A stretch of DNA of 64,000 nt, from assembly GCA_964525605.1 (NCBI GenBank), contig CAZGKT010000010.1, positions 38,622 through 102,621 on the forward strand, read 5' to 3'. The translations under genes and the position numbers were made by a program. Positions 43,907 through 52,884 of this stretch are shown piece by piece (position 1 is the first letter of the stretch; every line of letters starts with the position of its first letter). A model generated the notes under the pieces. The model ran no database searches. It saw nothing but the letters and a program-made list of their open reading frames with translations, and was not told where the DNA came from. The stretch comes from CAVTWJ01 sp964525605. Lineage in GTDB: Bacteria; Oederibacteriota; Muellerivitia; Muellerivitales; Muellerivitaceae.

Positions 43907-45650
43907 ATATGTCTTTTTGGGTGTTCCAGAGTTTTCTTAAGAGGTGAGCTGCCAATTTGGGTTTTCGTCCCTGGGTAAAAACCCCTTTGTAGTTCATGCC
44001 ATTGGGCCGGTGCGTGGCCTGGGCCGTCTTGAAATCGTTCAAATTCCAGATATGGGCGCCGGACACGTAGGGCTTTTTCCTTAATACTTCCCAATAGCGG
44101 GCGATCATTTCGGCCTGGTATTCCTCCGAAAACATCGCGGGTGGACTCATATGGCTTCCGGGAATGGCGTCAGCCCCGAACTCCGTCATCACAACGGGTT
44201 TCTTGAATCTCCGGTAAATCGCGTCCAGGTCCTTGGACAGCCGGGGTATGGCCAAATCCAGATCTCCTGGTTCGCTGTACCAACCCATATAACGGTTCAC
44301 GCAAACCACATCCAAAAACTTGAAGGATTCTTCCGAAGCTCCCAGGTAGCTGGCCAGGGTCAGGGGACGGGAGGGGTCCAGCTGTCTCGCCAGTTGGGCG
44401 AGGTTTTTGAAAAAGGGGACAGCCCCGGGTCTCTTGGAATGGGGCTCGTTGGCGATGCTCCAGAGGATCACGCTGGGGTGGTTCTTATCCCGCTGGATAA
44501 GTTCCTTCGTGAACTGCCAGCAGAGTTGAAGGCGTTTCTTCAGGCCTTTGGGATGGAAATAAAGCCCAACGGCGGGGGTTTCGTCGATGACCAGGTAACC
44601 CAATCGATCCGCTAATGCCATATCCTCGTCCGAATAGGGGTAATGGCTGGTGCGAAATGAGTTGGCGCCGATCCATTTCATGTTCTCGTAATCTTTTTTC
44701 AGGGCTGAGGCAGGCAGGAAGCGCCCGGTCTTTGGGTCATCCTCATGCCGTCCGAAACCCATCAGGAAAATTGGTTTTCCGTTTAACAGCAGTTTCCCCC
44801 CCATCACCTTCACGGTCCGGATGCCCACGGAAAGGTTAACGCGGTCGAAGATTCCCTGAGCGTCTATGAGTTCGACCTTCAGCTGGTACAAATTTGGAGA
44901 ACCAGGCGCCCAAAGTTTGGCGTTGGGAATAGAAACCACCGTTTCGAATCGGCCGGACTTGAAAGGTCCGCCGGATAGAACGGTCCAACCGAAACCCTGG
45001 AGGGTGACCCGGCAGGAAACGCCGGTCTTCGGGGTTTCCACTGCAACCCGAACTTTTCCCGTTGTTCCCGCCAGGTCGGTCGTGACGGTCACATCCCGAA
45101 TCGATTCCTGGGGAAGGCTGAAAAGTTGAACCGGCCGTTGAATGCCGCAATAGGGGAAAAAGTCGAAGGACGCGGGCGGGTTAAAGGTGTTGGCGAAGGC
45201 ATCCCGGGGATCAAAGGGAACCCGACCAGGTGGCACGCGGTCAGGGGCCAGGGCCCCGTTCACTCGTACGGCCAGAAGGTTTTTCCCTTTCTTCAAATGT
45301 TTCGTGATTTCAAAAACAAAAGGCAGGTGTCCGCCCTCATGGGACCCCAGTAAATGGCCGTTCAGCCAAGCTTCGGCCAGGTAATTGACCGAGCCGAATC
45401 GTATGAAACGCCGGGGGCCCTGGAACTTATGGGGCAGACTGAAGCGCATTTGGTACCAGGCGTCGCCCAGGTAATTTTGGGTGCCGGCGAAATGGTTGTT
45501 CCAGCTGGAGGGCACAGGAATCTTCCGGGTTTCCTTTAGCCCTCGATGCCACTTCCTTTTTTTGCCCTCACCTCGGGGGTCCAGCTTGAAATCCCAGGAA
45601 CCTGAAAGGTCCAAAACCTGCCGGAAGGCGTTTTGTTGGGGATAGATCAT
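43881..45650 (-). CDS. uidA: Glycoside hydrolase family 2, beta-glucuronidase
   Basis: 589 residues on the minus strand. Standard GH2 order: sugar-binding jelly roll (LSGSWDFKLDP, DAWYQMRFSLP), immunoglobulin-like domain, then the TIM barrel with acid/base Glu in WSIANEPHS, VNRYMGWYSEPGD, the nucleophile Glu in VMTEFGADAIPG and IWNLNDFKTAQ. GMNYKGVFT supplies the N-x-K pair that binds the glucuronate carboxylate in beta-glucuronidases, which favours this over beta-galactosidase. No signal peptide is seen, so it is probably cytoplasmic. The last ~10 residues are encoded by repeat element B. The start overlaps the small upstream gene by 4 bases. Confidence 0.9.
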   Translation of the reverse strand: MIYPQQNAFRQVLDLSGSWDFKLDPRGEGKKRKWHRGLKETRKIPVPSSWNNHFAGTQNYLGDAWYQMRFSLPHKFQGPRRFIRFGSVNYLAEAWLNGHLLGSHEGGHLPFVFEITKHLKKGKNLLAVRVNGALAPDRVPPGRVPFDPRDAFANTFNPPASFDFFPYCGIQRPVQLFSLPQESIRDVTVTTDLAGTTGKVRVAVETPKTGVSCRVTLQGFGWTVLSGGPFKSGRFETVVSIPNAKLWAPGSPNLYQLKVELIDAQGIFDRVNLSVGIRTVKVMGGKLLLNGKPIFLMGFGRHEDDPKTGRFLPASALKKDYENMKWIGANSFRTSHYPYSDEDMALADRLGYLVIDETPAVGLYFHPKGLKKRLQLCWQFTKELIQRDKNHPSVILWSIANEPHSKRPGAVPFFKNLAQLARQLDPSRPLTLASYLGASEESFKFLDVVCVNRYMGWYSEPGDLDLAIPRLSKDLDAIYRRFKKPVVMTEFGADAIPGSHMSPPAMFSEEYQAEMIARYWEVLRKKPYVSGAHIWNLNDFKTAQATHRPNGMNYKGVFTQGRKPKLAAHLLRKLWNTQKDISNTKTIRH

Positions 45651-45811
45651 TTCTTTTTCCCTTTGAATCCGTAAAGCCCGGGGATGGGCTTTTTGCGCGC
45701 GGAGTTCGACTGGGGGTATTTGCTTTCGTAGGGACTAATCATGTTTTTATAGGCCGGGTTTTTCAGAAGCGTCTGGTCCTTCCGATTGAATGGATTTTCG
45801 AGACGTTTCAT
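45647..45811 (-). CDS. 54-residue basic protein coupled to uidA
   Basis: Minus-strand reading frame MKRLENPFNRKD... to ...LYGFKGKKK. The ATG (45811-45809) has GAGGGA 5 bases upstream, the best Shine-Dalgarno sequence in this region, and the stop overlaps the uidA ATG (ATGA), so translation of uidA is probably coupled to it. It is rich in Lys, Asn and Pro, with no membrane segment. I do not recognise it. A longer in-frame start at 45865 would begin inside repeat element C and is less likely. Confidence 0.65.
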   Translation of the reverse strand: MKRLENPFNRKDQTLLKNPAYKNMISPYESKYPQSNSARKKPIPGLYGFKGKKK

Positions 45812-45842
45812 TATTCCCTCAAAAAAGTCTTTAAATAAACAT

Positions 45843-45952
45843 CCAACACGAAGGCACCAAGCCACGAAGAAAAGCTAGGTTTAGAGAAAACCATTTTAAA
45901 CATATAACGCTATATTTTTGTTTTTCTTTGTGTCTTGGTGTCTTCGTGTTGG
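45843..45952. repeat. Intergenic hairpin element C
   Basis: Best-preserved copy. The left arm 45843-45873 and right arm 45922-45952 are inverse complements at about 28 of 31 positions, starting CCAACACGAAG and ending CTTCGTGTTGG. The arms are made of near-repeating 8-base units (CACGAAGG, CACCAAGC, CACGAAGA). The centre is AT-rich. Confidence 0.85.
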
Positions 45953-45979
45953 CCGTTGGTTCAATGGATCTTAAAAATA

Positions 45980-46900
45980 TCAGAATAAATAGTTGGCCAG
46001 GCTGATGGCGATAGTGACGGAAAAGGCTGAAAGCAGGGTCGTCAGAAACACCACATCCGCCGCGAAGAGGGGGGTGCGTTTGTATTCAATGCCGAACATG
46101 ACCGTGATGACCGCCGTAGGGAAGGCGCTGGAAACAAAAAGAACCTTCGCCGTCAGGCCGGTAATGGCGAACCCCTTCAGGATCAACAGGGCCAGGAGGG
46201 GGCCCAGGATCAGCCGGCCGGCGACTGTCAACCAAAGCTCCTTGGGATGTTTCATCGAAAGACCTCCCTGGGACAATTGCGCGCCTAGGGTCAAGAGGGC
46301 GATGGAAAGCATCCCGTCCGAGGTCCATTTGAGGGAAGACATCAGGGCGTCCGGCAGGGGGATGGAAAGCACCCTCAGCAACAGGGCCCCAAACAGGGCG
46401 TAGAGAATGGGCAGTTTCAGGATGGTTTTAAAGCCTTCCCGCCACTCGCCCCAACCCCCGGTGATCAGGACCCCCATCGTATAGGTCAAAACGTTCATGA
46501 CGGTGATGGTAATGATCTGGATGGGGATTCCCTCGTCGTGAAAAGCCTGCTCCACCACTGGAATACCGTAATTGGCCGAATTAAAAATGACCGCGGTGAG
46601 AAGGGACATGGGAACCATCGATTTGTTGAACCGGAAAGCCTTGGCGATGATGAACATCAGCAGGAAGGACAGTCCCACGAACAGGATGTTGAAGAGGACC
46701 GACCATTCCATGTCCTGTGGGTTGGGCTTGAACCAGAGAAGGCTGTAGAACATGTAGACCGGGATGAAGACGTAAAAGTTCAGCTTGGAAAGGGTGTTGA
46801 GGTCGAGGGTGAATTTTTTTGCCAGCACATAACCTAAGGCCATGACGAGGAAGATGGGCAGTACGACGTTGAAAGCGACGTGAAAAAACTGGGTGAACAT
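45980..46900 (-). CDS. AEC (auxin efflux carrier) family transporter
   Basis: 306 residues on the minus strand from ATG at 46900; the frame extends upstream to 46972 but lacks membrane character there. About ten hydrophobic helices, split into two five-helix halves as in the AEC family: opening VVLPIFLVMALGYVLAKKF, the conserved NSANYGIPV in the first half and ALLTLGAQLS plus SSAFPTAVITVMFG in the second. Family members export organic acids, amino acids or auxin-like compounds; the substrate here is unknown. It is divergent from ftsK. Confidence 0.9.
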   Translation of the reverse strand: MFTQFFHVAFNVVLPIFLVMALGYVLAKKFTLDLNTLSKLNFYVFIPVYMFYSLLWFKPNPQDMEWSVLFNILFVGLSFLLMFIIAKAFRFNKSMVPMSLLTAVIFNSANYGIPVVEQAFHDEGIPIQIITITVMNVLTYTMGVLITGGWGEWREGFKTILKLPILYALFGALLLRVLSIPLPDALMSSLKWTSDGMLSIALLTLGAQLSQGGLSMKHPKELWLTVAGRLILGPLLALLILKGFAITGLTAKVLFVSSAFPTAVITVMFGIEYKRTPLFAADVVFLTTLLSAFSVTIAISLANYLF

Positions 46901-47125
46901 GGTTCCGCCTGGGGTTAGAGTTGGTTTAAGCCCAACCTTTTTATCACAAAATCCAGCGCTCAAGGTAGCCAAAGCCGGGTGTCGGCCTGTCAGCCCGACG
47001 GGACAAGTATTTACTTAAAAACTCCCAGTGGCTCAGCTATACTTTGTTTCCGCCATGTGTTTTCTTTTCTTTTGCCCGCCCATTCCCGGTTTCCGGTGCA
47101 TGGATTTTCCCCTTTCGAGGACCTG

Positions 47126-49540
47126 ATGGCCAAAAACGAACGCCACCATTTCTTGGTGGTTTTTAGTGTTGCCTGTCTTGGGATTCTACTTCTTCTCGCC
47201 CTGATTCCCACGGCCGCCAATCCGAACCTTTTGGGTACGCCCGGTTCGTATTTGTCTTATTTTCTATACGCGGGGTTCGGGCTTTGCGCCTGGGTCTTCC
47301 CGATCGTGCTTTTTCGATTCGCCTATTCCCGTTTCAAGGACGAACCCCTCAGCAAACCCGGGCTTAAATTATTGGGTCTGTTCCTGGGAATCCTATCGGT
47401 TTGCGTGCTCCTGCAGGTCTTTTGTCCCGGAGTTCAAATGTTTTCGGCTTCCCAGATGCGCGAAGGGGTCCAATGGTCGGGCCTGTTGGGCGTGCAGGTG
47501 GGAAATGGTATGGAATCGGTCCTAACCCGTTTCGGCACCGTCGTAATTTGCCTGATGATCCTGGTCTTTTCCGCCTGGTTTCTTGAGAAAGAGGACCACC
47601 TGGTCAAGGCCGCCAAGGGAGTCTTGGAAGGTTTCCAACGGGGCGGCAAGTTTATGGAAGAGCACGGGTTTGAGGCGGTTACGATCTTGAAAGAACGTAT
47701 GCGGAAAGCTTATGCGGACTACCAGGACCGCCGGAATACCAAGAAGGTGGCGGAAGCCGCCCATGAAAAGGTAGCCAACAGCCGAAAACCCGGCCCGGTC
47801 CTCGAAAAATCCGTTTCCACTCCCCTAGCACCCTCCCGGCCTGCCCCCGCTCCCCTCTTGTTCACCGGTGAAGCGGATGAAGTTTTGCAAAAACCATCCT
47901 TGGTTGAGCCCCCCTCCGAGGAGGAAGACATGGTCGCGGCGGCCCTCGCCGAGGCCAAGGGTCCGTCCACCAACTCCATGACCGCGAAGCAAAAAATGGA
48001 GGCCGCGGGCATTGAGGTGGGGGAGGATGAAGAAGAGATAACCGAAGAAGCGGACCGAAAGCCCAAACGTGTCATCCGCACCTGGGACCTGCCCAAGGTG
48101 CATATCTTGAAAACAACCGAAGAATCCAAAGACCAGGTTCTCGATGATTATGAAACCGTCAGCCGCACCATCACGCAAACCCTGTCCAATTTCGGGGTGG
48201 ACGCCAAGGTGGTGGGGGTGAATCCCGGGCCCACCGTGACCCAGTACGAGGTTCAACCCGCCGCCGGGGTCAAGATCACCCGCATCGCCACGCTGGAAAA
48301 CGACCTGGCCCTGGCCCTCAAGTGCGGCCATCTGCGCATCGTGGCTCCCATCCCCGGCAAAGCGGCCGTGGGCATCGAGGTTCCTAACGTCTCCAGCCGA
48401 ACGGTAACACTCAAAGAACTGATCGCTAAAGAGGAGTTTTTGGCCTCGACGAAAAAACTTACCGTGGCTCTGGGGCGCGACATCGCGGGCGAGGCGGTTT
48501 ACGGAAGCATTAAGGAAATGCCCCACGTGCTAGTGGCGGGTTCTACCGGGTCGGGGAAGTCGGTTTGCGTGAATACGCTCATCGCCAGTCTGATCTTCAA
48601 GTACAACCCGGAAGAATTGCGGATGGTGCTGGTCGATCCCAAGCGAGTCGAGATGACCATCTACAAGGGCCTGCCCCACCTGGCCCTGCCGGTCGTGAAC
48701 GATCCCAAGGAAGCCAATCTGGCCCTCAAATGGCTGGTGAAGGAAATGGAAGACCGCTACCAGCAGTTGGCCCACGTGGGCGCCCGCGACATCGACACCT
48801 TTAACCAGAAAATGGCCGTCAAACGGGAAGCGGGCGAGAAGGACAAGTACAACATGTACTACATCGTGGTCCTGGTGGATGAATTGGCGGACTTGATGAT
48901 GACGGCGAAGGATATGGTGGAAGATTCCATCACCCGCCTCGCCCAGATGGCCCGGGCCGTGGGCATCCATCTGGTTTTGGCCACCCAACGGCCCTCGGTG
49001 GAAGTCATCACGGGCATCATCAAGGCCAATTTTCCCTCCCGTATCGCCTTCCAGGTTTTCTCCAAAACCGACTCGCGCACTATCCTCGACATGAACGGCG
49101 CCGAGGCCCTTCTGGGCCGGGGCGACATGCTGTACCTAGCCTCCGGTTCCCCCAAGCCCGTGCGTCTCCAGGGGGCTTTCGTGACCCTGGAAGAAATCGA
49201 GCGATTAGTGGACTTCTGGACCTCCCAGGGCGGACCCCAGTTTGCCGCCGATTTGAGCCCTGCCAAGAACAAGGATTTCGTCACCGAGGACAGCGAGGAC
49301 GAGCTTTATGACGACGCGGTCCAAATTGTCATGCGGGCCAAGCAGGCCTCCACGTCCCTTTTACAGCGCAGGCTCAAAATCGGTTATGGCCGGGCGGCCC
49401 GTCTATTGGATGATATGCAGGTTCGGGGTATCGTGGGCCCGGCGGATGGTAACAAACCCCGCAAAATCCTTGCGCCCAACATGAGCGCGTCGGATTTACC
49501 CCTGGAAGAAGACGAGGAAATGAATGAAAACCTTCAATAA
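47126..49540 (+). CDS. ftsK: DNA translocase FtsK/SpoIIIE
   Basis: 804 residues from ATG 47126 (GAGG upstream); the frame is open back to 46979. The N-terminal part has about four membrane helices. A variable linker (~200-340) rich in Pro, Ala and Glu follows, then the RecA-like motor with Walker A AGSTGSGKS, LVDPKRVEM, Walker B VVLVDELADLMM and LATQRPSVEVITG, and a C-terminal winged-helix gamma domain (SLLQRRLKIGYGRAARLLDDM) that reads KOPS-like sites. It moves chromosome termini during division. It overlaps the LolA-like gene by 17 bases. Confidence 0.96.
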   Translation: MAKNERHHFLVVFSVACLGILLLLALIPTAANPNLLGTPGSYLSYFLYAGFGLCAWVFPIVLFRFAYSRFKDEPLSKPGLKLLGLFLGILSVCVLLQVFCPGVQMFSASQMREGVQWSGLLGVQVGNGMESVLTRFGTVVICLMILVFSAWFLEKEDHLVKAAKGVLEGFQRGGKFMEEHGFEAVTILKERMRKAYADYQDRRNTKKVAEAAHEKVANSRKPGPVLEKSVSTPLAPSRPAPAPLLFTGEADEVLQKPSLVEPPSEEEDMVAAALAEAKGPSTNSMTAKQKMEAAGIEVGEDEEEITEEADRKPKRVIRTWDLPKVHILKTTEESKDQVLDDYETVSRTITQTLSNFGVDAKVVGVNPGPTVTQYEVQPAAGVKITRIATLENDLALALKCGHLRIVAPIPGKAAVGIEVPNVSSRTVTLKELIAKEEFLASTKKLTVALGRDIAGEAVYGSIKEMPHVLVAGSTGSGKSVCVNTLIASLIFKYNPEELRMVLVDPKRVEMTIYKGLPHLALPVVNDPKEANLALKWLVKEMEDRYQQLAHVGARDIDTFNQKMAVKREAGEKDKYNMYYIVVLVDELADLMMTAKDMVEDSITRLAQMARAVGIHLVLATQRPSVEVITGIIKANFPSRIAFQVFSKTDSRTILDMNGAEALLGRGDMLYLASGSPKPVRLQGAFVTLEEIERLVDFWTSQGGPQFAADLSPAKNKDFVTEDSEDELYDDAVQIVMRAKQASTSLLQRRLKIGYGRAARLLDDMQVRGIVGPADGNKPRKILAPNMSASDLPLEEDEEMNENLQ

Positions 49541-50210
49541 GACCAACCTGGGGCTGGTAAGCCTCGCCGTAATCTTCATGGCTTTGGGAAGCGCAATCCG
49601 GGCGGAAGAAAAAACAGCCCTCACCGTCAAGGATGTGTCCGACCTGGTGGAGGCGGCCCAATTGGCGGCCCTGGACGCCCAGATGGACCTGCGCATGGAA
49701 ATGAAAGACGCCCTTTCGGGCCAGACCCAGAATTACGAAGGCAAGGTTTTCACCAAATCGCCCGGAAAGGTGTTCGTCCATTACACCAAACCGGAAGAAC
49801 AGTTCCTTTATGTGGGGGCCGAGGGTTCCCAAATGTATCAGCCATCTGAGAAAATGGATTATGTTCAGCAGGGAGCCAAGGGGAAGGACACCAAGCCCGT
49901 TTACCTGGGTGTGGGCCAGGAGCTTAAGAGGTACATTGATATCAGCAAGGTCAAGATCGTTTCCGAGAACGGGGATGAGGTGGTGCTGGATTTCACTCCC
50001 CTGGACAAGGATCAATCAGGTTTTGACCACATGAAGGTGACGATCCGCAAGAAGGACTGGTGGCCGACCCAAGTGGAAATCACCACCCCGGCCATGGTGA
50101 ACAAGGCGCGCTTTAGCCAGATCGTCCTGAACAAGGGGCTGAAGGACGAAATCTTCAGCTTTACACCCCCGAAGGACGCGCAGATCGTCCAAGGAGACAT
50201 ATTCCAATGA
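49524..50210 (+). CDS. LolA-like outer-membrane lipoprotein carrier
   Basis: 228 residues with a signal peptide (LVSLAVIFMALGSAIRA). The beta-rich body matches the LolA/LolB half-barrel pattern: MDLRMEMKDALSGQTQNYEGKVFTKSPGKVFVHYTKPEEQFLYV in sequence, then KVTIRKKDWWPTQVEI. LolA carries lipoproteins across the periplasm, so this supports a diderm envelope. The ATG lies in the ftsK 3' end with GACGAGGA upstream; the stop overlaps the rodZ-like start. Confidence 0.85.
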   Translation: MKTFNKTNLGLVSLAVIFMALGSAIRAEEKTALTVKDVSDLVEAAQLAALDAQMDLRMEMKDALSGQTQNYEGKVFTKSPGKVFVHYTKPEEQFLYVGAEGSQMYQPSEKMDYVQQGAKGKDTKPVYLGVGQELKRYIDISKVKIVSENGDEVVLDFTPLDKDQSGFDHMKVTIRKKDWWPTQVEITTPAMVNKARFSQIVLNKGLKDEIFSFTPPKDAQIVQGDIFQ

Positions 50211-51157
50211 GTGTCGGATCGGACCTGAAGTCAGCCCGGGAATCCAAAAAGATTCCGCTGGAGACCATTTCCCTCAAAACCAAGATTCCGGTGAAGTACC
50301 TGGAGGCCTTGGAAGAAGACAACTACGGCGTTTTTCCCTCCCAGACCTACGCCAAGGGTTTCATCCGGGCCTACTGCAAGGTGGTGGGGCTGGACGCCAA
50401 CAAGATGACCAAGGAGTTCAAGAACCAGGTTCCGGAGGTTCTGGTCAAGATCGAGCCCATGAACGCCGAAGCCGAGATGGAAAAGAACAGCCCCTTCCTG
50501 GGGGCGCGCCCCGCGGTGATCCGGCAATCGGACGCGGGTTTGGAGGCCGCCACGGACGAAACGGAGGACGATTTACCCGATCTGCACGAGCCTCTCAGGC
50601 ACCATACCGCGCCCAGCCGCCGCCGGGTGAAATGGAGATCCTTCTATTCCGGTGTGGGTCAGCTGGTCATGGGCCTGATTTTTTTAGGCGCGATCTGGTT
50701 GGGTTGGCAAAAACTATCGCCCCTGGTTGGAAAATTCCATCTGCCTTCCACTACTAGCGCTTCGGCCCCGACTCCTGTTTCGGCCTCCGCTTCCACTTCA
50801 ACCTCCATGCCGGCTTCGGTAACCGCGGCCCCCGAGGAGGAACCCGCCCCCCAACTCTTGACCGCCGGTGTACAGGATAAGTTCCAGCATCTCATCCTGA
50901 AGGGATTGGATAAGTCCTGGATTCTGGTCACGCTGGACGATGGGAAGACCAGTTCCGAGATTGACCTGGCCCAGGGAGATGTCCGGTCCTACCGGGCCGT
51001 GAAAAATTTCAAACTCCGCATCGGTAACGCGGGCGGGGTGGATATTCAGCTCAACGGCAAGCCACTGGGCGTTCTGGGCACCACCGGGGAAGTAGTGGAA
51101 ATCACCCTTCCGGCCGATCCCACGGACCCGTCGGCCGCGGCTAACGGCGGCACGTAA
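50207..51157 (+). CDS. rodZ: RodZ-like cytoskeletal/helix-turn-helix membrane protein
   Basis: 316 residues. Cytoplasmic HTH_25 domain (LKSARESKKIPLETISLKTKIPVKYLEALE), linker, single membrane helix (about 148-170), Ser/Thr/Ala/Pro-rich periplasmic spacer, and a C-terminal DUF4115 domain (KSWILVTLDDGKTSSEIDLAQGD, then IGNAGGVDIQLNG). RodZ links MreB to the envelope in rod-shaped cells. It overlaps the LolA-like gene by 4 bases (ATGA). Confidence 0.92.
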   Translation: MSVGSDLKSARESKKIPLETISLKTKIPVKYLEALEEDNYGVFPSQTYAKGFIRAYCKVVGLDANKMTKEFKNQVPEVLVKIEPMNAEAEMEKNSPFLGARPAVIRQSDAGLEAATDETEDDLPDLHEPLRHHTAPSRRRVKWRSFYSGVGQLVMGLIFLGAIWLGWQKLSPLVGKFHLPSTTSASAPTPVSASASTSTSMPASVTAAPEEEPAPQLLTAGVQDKFQHLILKGLDKSWILVTLDDGKTSSEIDLAQGDVRSYRAVKNFKLRIGNAGGVDIQLNGKPLGVLGTTGEVVEITLPADPTDPSAAANGGT

Positions 51158-51176
51158 GTTTTTAAAATCATTTTTT

Positions 51177-51268
51177 ACCACCAAGGCACTAAGACACCAA
51201 GAATGGCTATATCAAAGATTAGGGTTTAAAACCTTGGGGTTTTCTTCGTGACTTGGTGTATTGGTGGG
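51177..51268. repeat. Intergenic hairpin element D
   Basis: Inverted repeat between rodZ and yajQ. The left arm (51177-51203) of CACCAAGG/CACTAAGA/CACCAAGA units pairs imperfectly with the right arm (51242-51268) that ends TTGGTGGG. The centre is AT-rich. Same unit type as elements C and E. Confidence 0.8.
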
Positions 51269-51302
51269 TTCATTTACTTTTTTTAATGATTGGGAGGTTT
51301 TC

Positions 51303-51803
51303 ATGGCTGACACATATTCTTTCGACGTGGTTTCCGAGGTGGACTTGCAGGAAGTGGATAACGCCGTCAACCAAGCCATGAAGGAAATTTCCCAGCGGTA
51401 CGATTTTAAGGGAAGCATCAGCAAGATCACCCTCAACAAGGCCGCCAAGGAATTGGAACTGGTCTCCGACGACGATTCCCGCCTCAAGGCGGTGGTGGAT
51501 GTGTTGAAGGGCAAACTCATCAAACGCAACATCTCCCCCAAGGCCATGGATTTCCAGAAGGAGGAAGCGGCCTTCAGCGGCACGGTCAACCAGAAGGTCA
51601 AGATTGTCAGCGGGATGCCCATGGAAGCGTCGAAGGACATCGTCAAGCGCATCAAGGATTCCAAACTCAAGGTCCAGGTTTCCATCGTGGATGAGAAGGT
51701 CAGGGTTTCCGGCAAGGACAAGGACGATCTGCAGGCGGTTATGCAGCTTCTTCGAGCCGCGCAGGACATCAAAGTTCCGCTACAGTTCAATAACTACCGC
51801 TAA
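51303..51803 (+). CDS. YajQ family protein (nucleotide/cyclic di-GMP binding)
   Basis: 166 residues from ATG 51303, preceded by GGGAGG; an earlier TTG at 51261 lies in repeat element D. Typical YajQ/DUF520: SFDVVSEVDLQEVDNAVNQA, REI/QRYDFKGS-type segment (SQRYDFKGSISK), and the C-terminal RVSGKDKDDLQAVMQLL with PLQFNNYR. Some members bind cyclic di-GMP; whether this one does is untested. Clean flanking by its own Shine-Dalgarno sequence and the repeat suggests a separate transcription unit. Confidence 0.93.
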   Translation: MADTYSFDVVSEVDLQEVDNAVNQAMKEISQRYDFKGSISKITLNKAAKELELVSDDDSRLKAVVDVLKGKLIKRNISPKAMDFQKEEAAFSGTVNQKVKIVSGMPMEASKDIVKRIKDSKLKVQVSIVDEKVRVSGKDKDDLQAVMQLLRAAQDIKVPLQFNNYR

Positions 51804-51819
51804 AAGACCGGAGAACCAA

Positions 51820-52884
51820 ATGCCGAAACCAATCAAGCGGGGAGGGAGAAAAGTTTCCAGCCCCCGTACCAGGCGTCCAAGAAAATCACCCGTTACCGCT
51901 GAAAAGGTCGTCCCCCCTCAGGCCTCCGCCCCGCCTCCCGTCGCGGCTCCTCCGGCCCCGGCGCCCGAAAGAACCCTATCCGCCCTGTACCAAACCGCCT
52001 TTCAATCCTGCATGAAACTGTGGCCGTTTTTCCTGATCCAATCACTCGTGGCCCTGCTCAACCTGGCCATGATGGGCGTGGTGTTGCTCATTGGCTGTTG
52101 GCCCCTGATCCAGGCCATGGCCCAGTCCTTCGGGGAAATATTTCAGAATCCCGAAAGTTACGATCCCGAGGAGTTTTCAAATAAATTATTTTCAATGGCG
52201 ACATCCGATACCTCCTGGGTGGGGATCTTCCTGGGTCTCCTTCTAATTTATTGCGTATGGGCCCTGCTTCTGGAATCCCTGTCCAACGCGGGAATCTACG
52301 GCGGCTTTTGGCGGAACAAAAGGGAAGGGAAGGGTTTCATCCTGGCGGATTTTTTCAAAGACGCCCTGGGTTCGTTTCTCCCCTTTGTGGGAACGCAATT
52401 GGCCCTCTTTGTGATGTATCTGACGATGATATTGGGGTTTCGTTTAATCGGGATGGGGGGCGGTTTATTGATCCATGCCCTTCATTTAAACGCCGGAATT
52501 TCGTTGGCCCTTGTGGTTTGCCTGGGCATACCTCTCTTCCTTCTTTACATCGGGGTGGCGATGGGCTTGATGGTTTACTCCCTCGCGGTCAAAGCCTGGG
52601 TGGGGGGCGGCAAAGGCATCGGGCACTCCCTGGCCCTGGGATGGAAAACCTGCTGGGCCAAGGGATGGTTTTTCACCAAAGGCATCGTCCTGGCCGTCGT
52701 GGCGCTGATGGCTTTTTTTCTCGCGCTCCAGCTTTTCCTGGTCTTGACCCTTCTGGTTCCGCTCATCGGGTTTTTAAGCCTATTTGGGATTATGTTGAGC
52801 ACGGTATTCTTCCTGGTTTTCATGGCTCTTTTTATGCCGGCCCTTTCCGTGGCTCTTTTGGATGAAAGGGAACCGCAGGCTTGA
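51820..52884 (+). CDS. Polytopic membrane protein with basic, Pro-rich N terminus
   Basis: 354 residues from ATG 51820 (GGAG upstream). The first ~50 residues are Lys/Arg then Pro/Ala rich and probably cytoplasmic. After that come about six hydrophobic stretches (for example LWPFFLIQSLVALLNLAMMGVVLL and SWVGIFLGLLLIYCVWALLL), with a GHSLALGWKTCWAKGW loop. It resembles the DUF975/glycerophosphoryl-diester-phosphodiesterase-membrane-like proteins in overall shape, but I cannot name a function. It overlaps recO by 4 bases. Confidence 0.7.
   Translation: MPKPIKRGGRKVSSPRTRRPRKSPVTAEKVVPPQASAPPPVAAPPAPAPERTLSALYQTAFQSCMKLWPFFLIQSLVALLNLAMMGVVLLIGCWPLIQAMAQSFGEIFQNPESYDPEEFSNKLFSMATSDTSWVGIFLGLLLIYCVWALLLESLSNAGIYGGFWRNKREGKGFILADFFKDALGSFLPFVGTQLALFVMYLTMILGFRLIGMGGGLLIHALHLNAGISLALVVCLGIPLFLLYIGVAMGLMVYSLAVKAWVGGGKGIGHSLALGWKTCWAKGWFFTKGIVLAVVALMAFFLALQLFLVLTLLVPLIGFLSLFGIMLSTVFFLVFMALFMPALSVALLDEREPQA

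Noticed and set aside
47038..47043. TATACT as the ftsK -10 element
   Set aside because: No -35 hexamer at an acceptable distance; kept out of the feature list.
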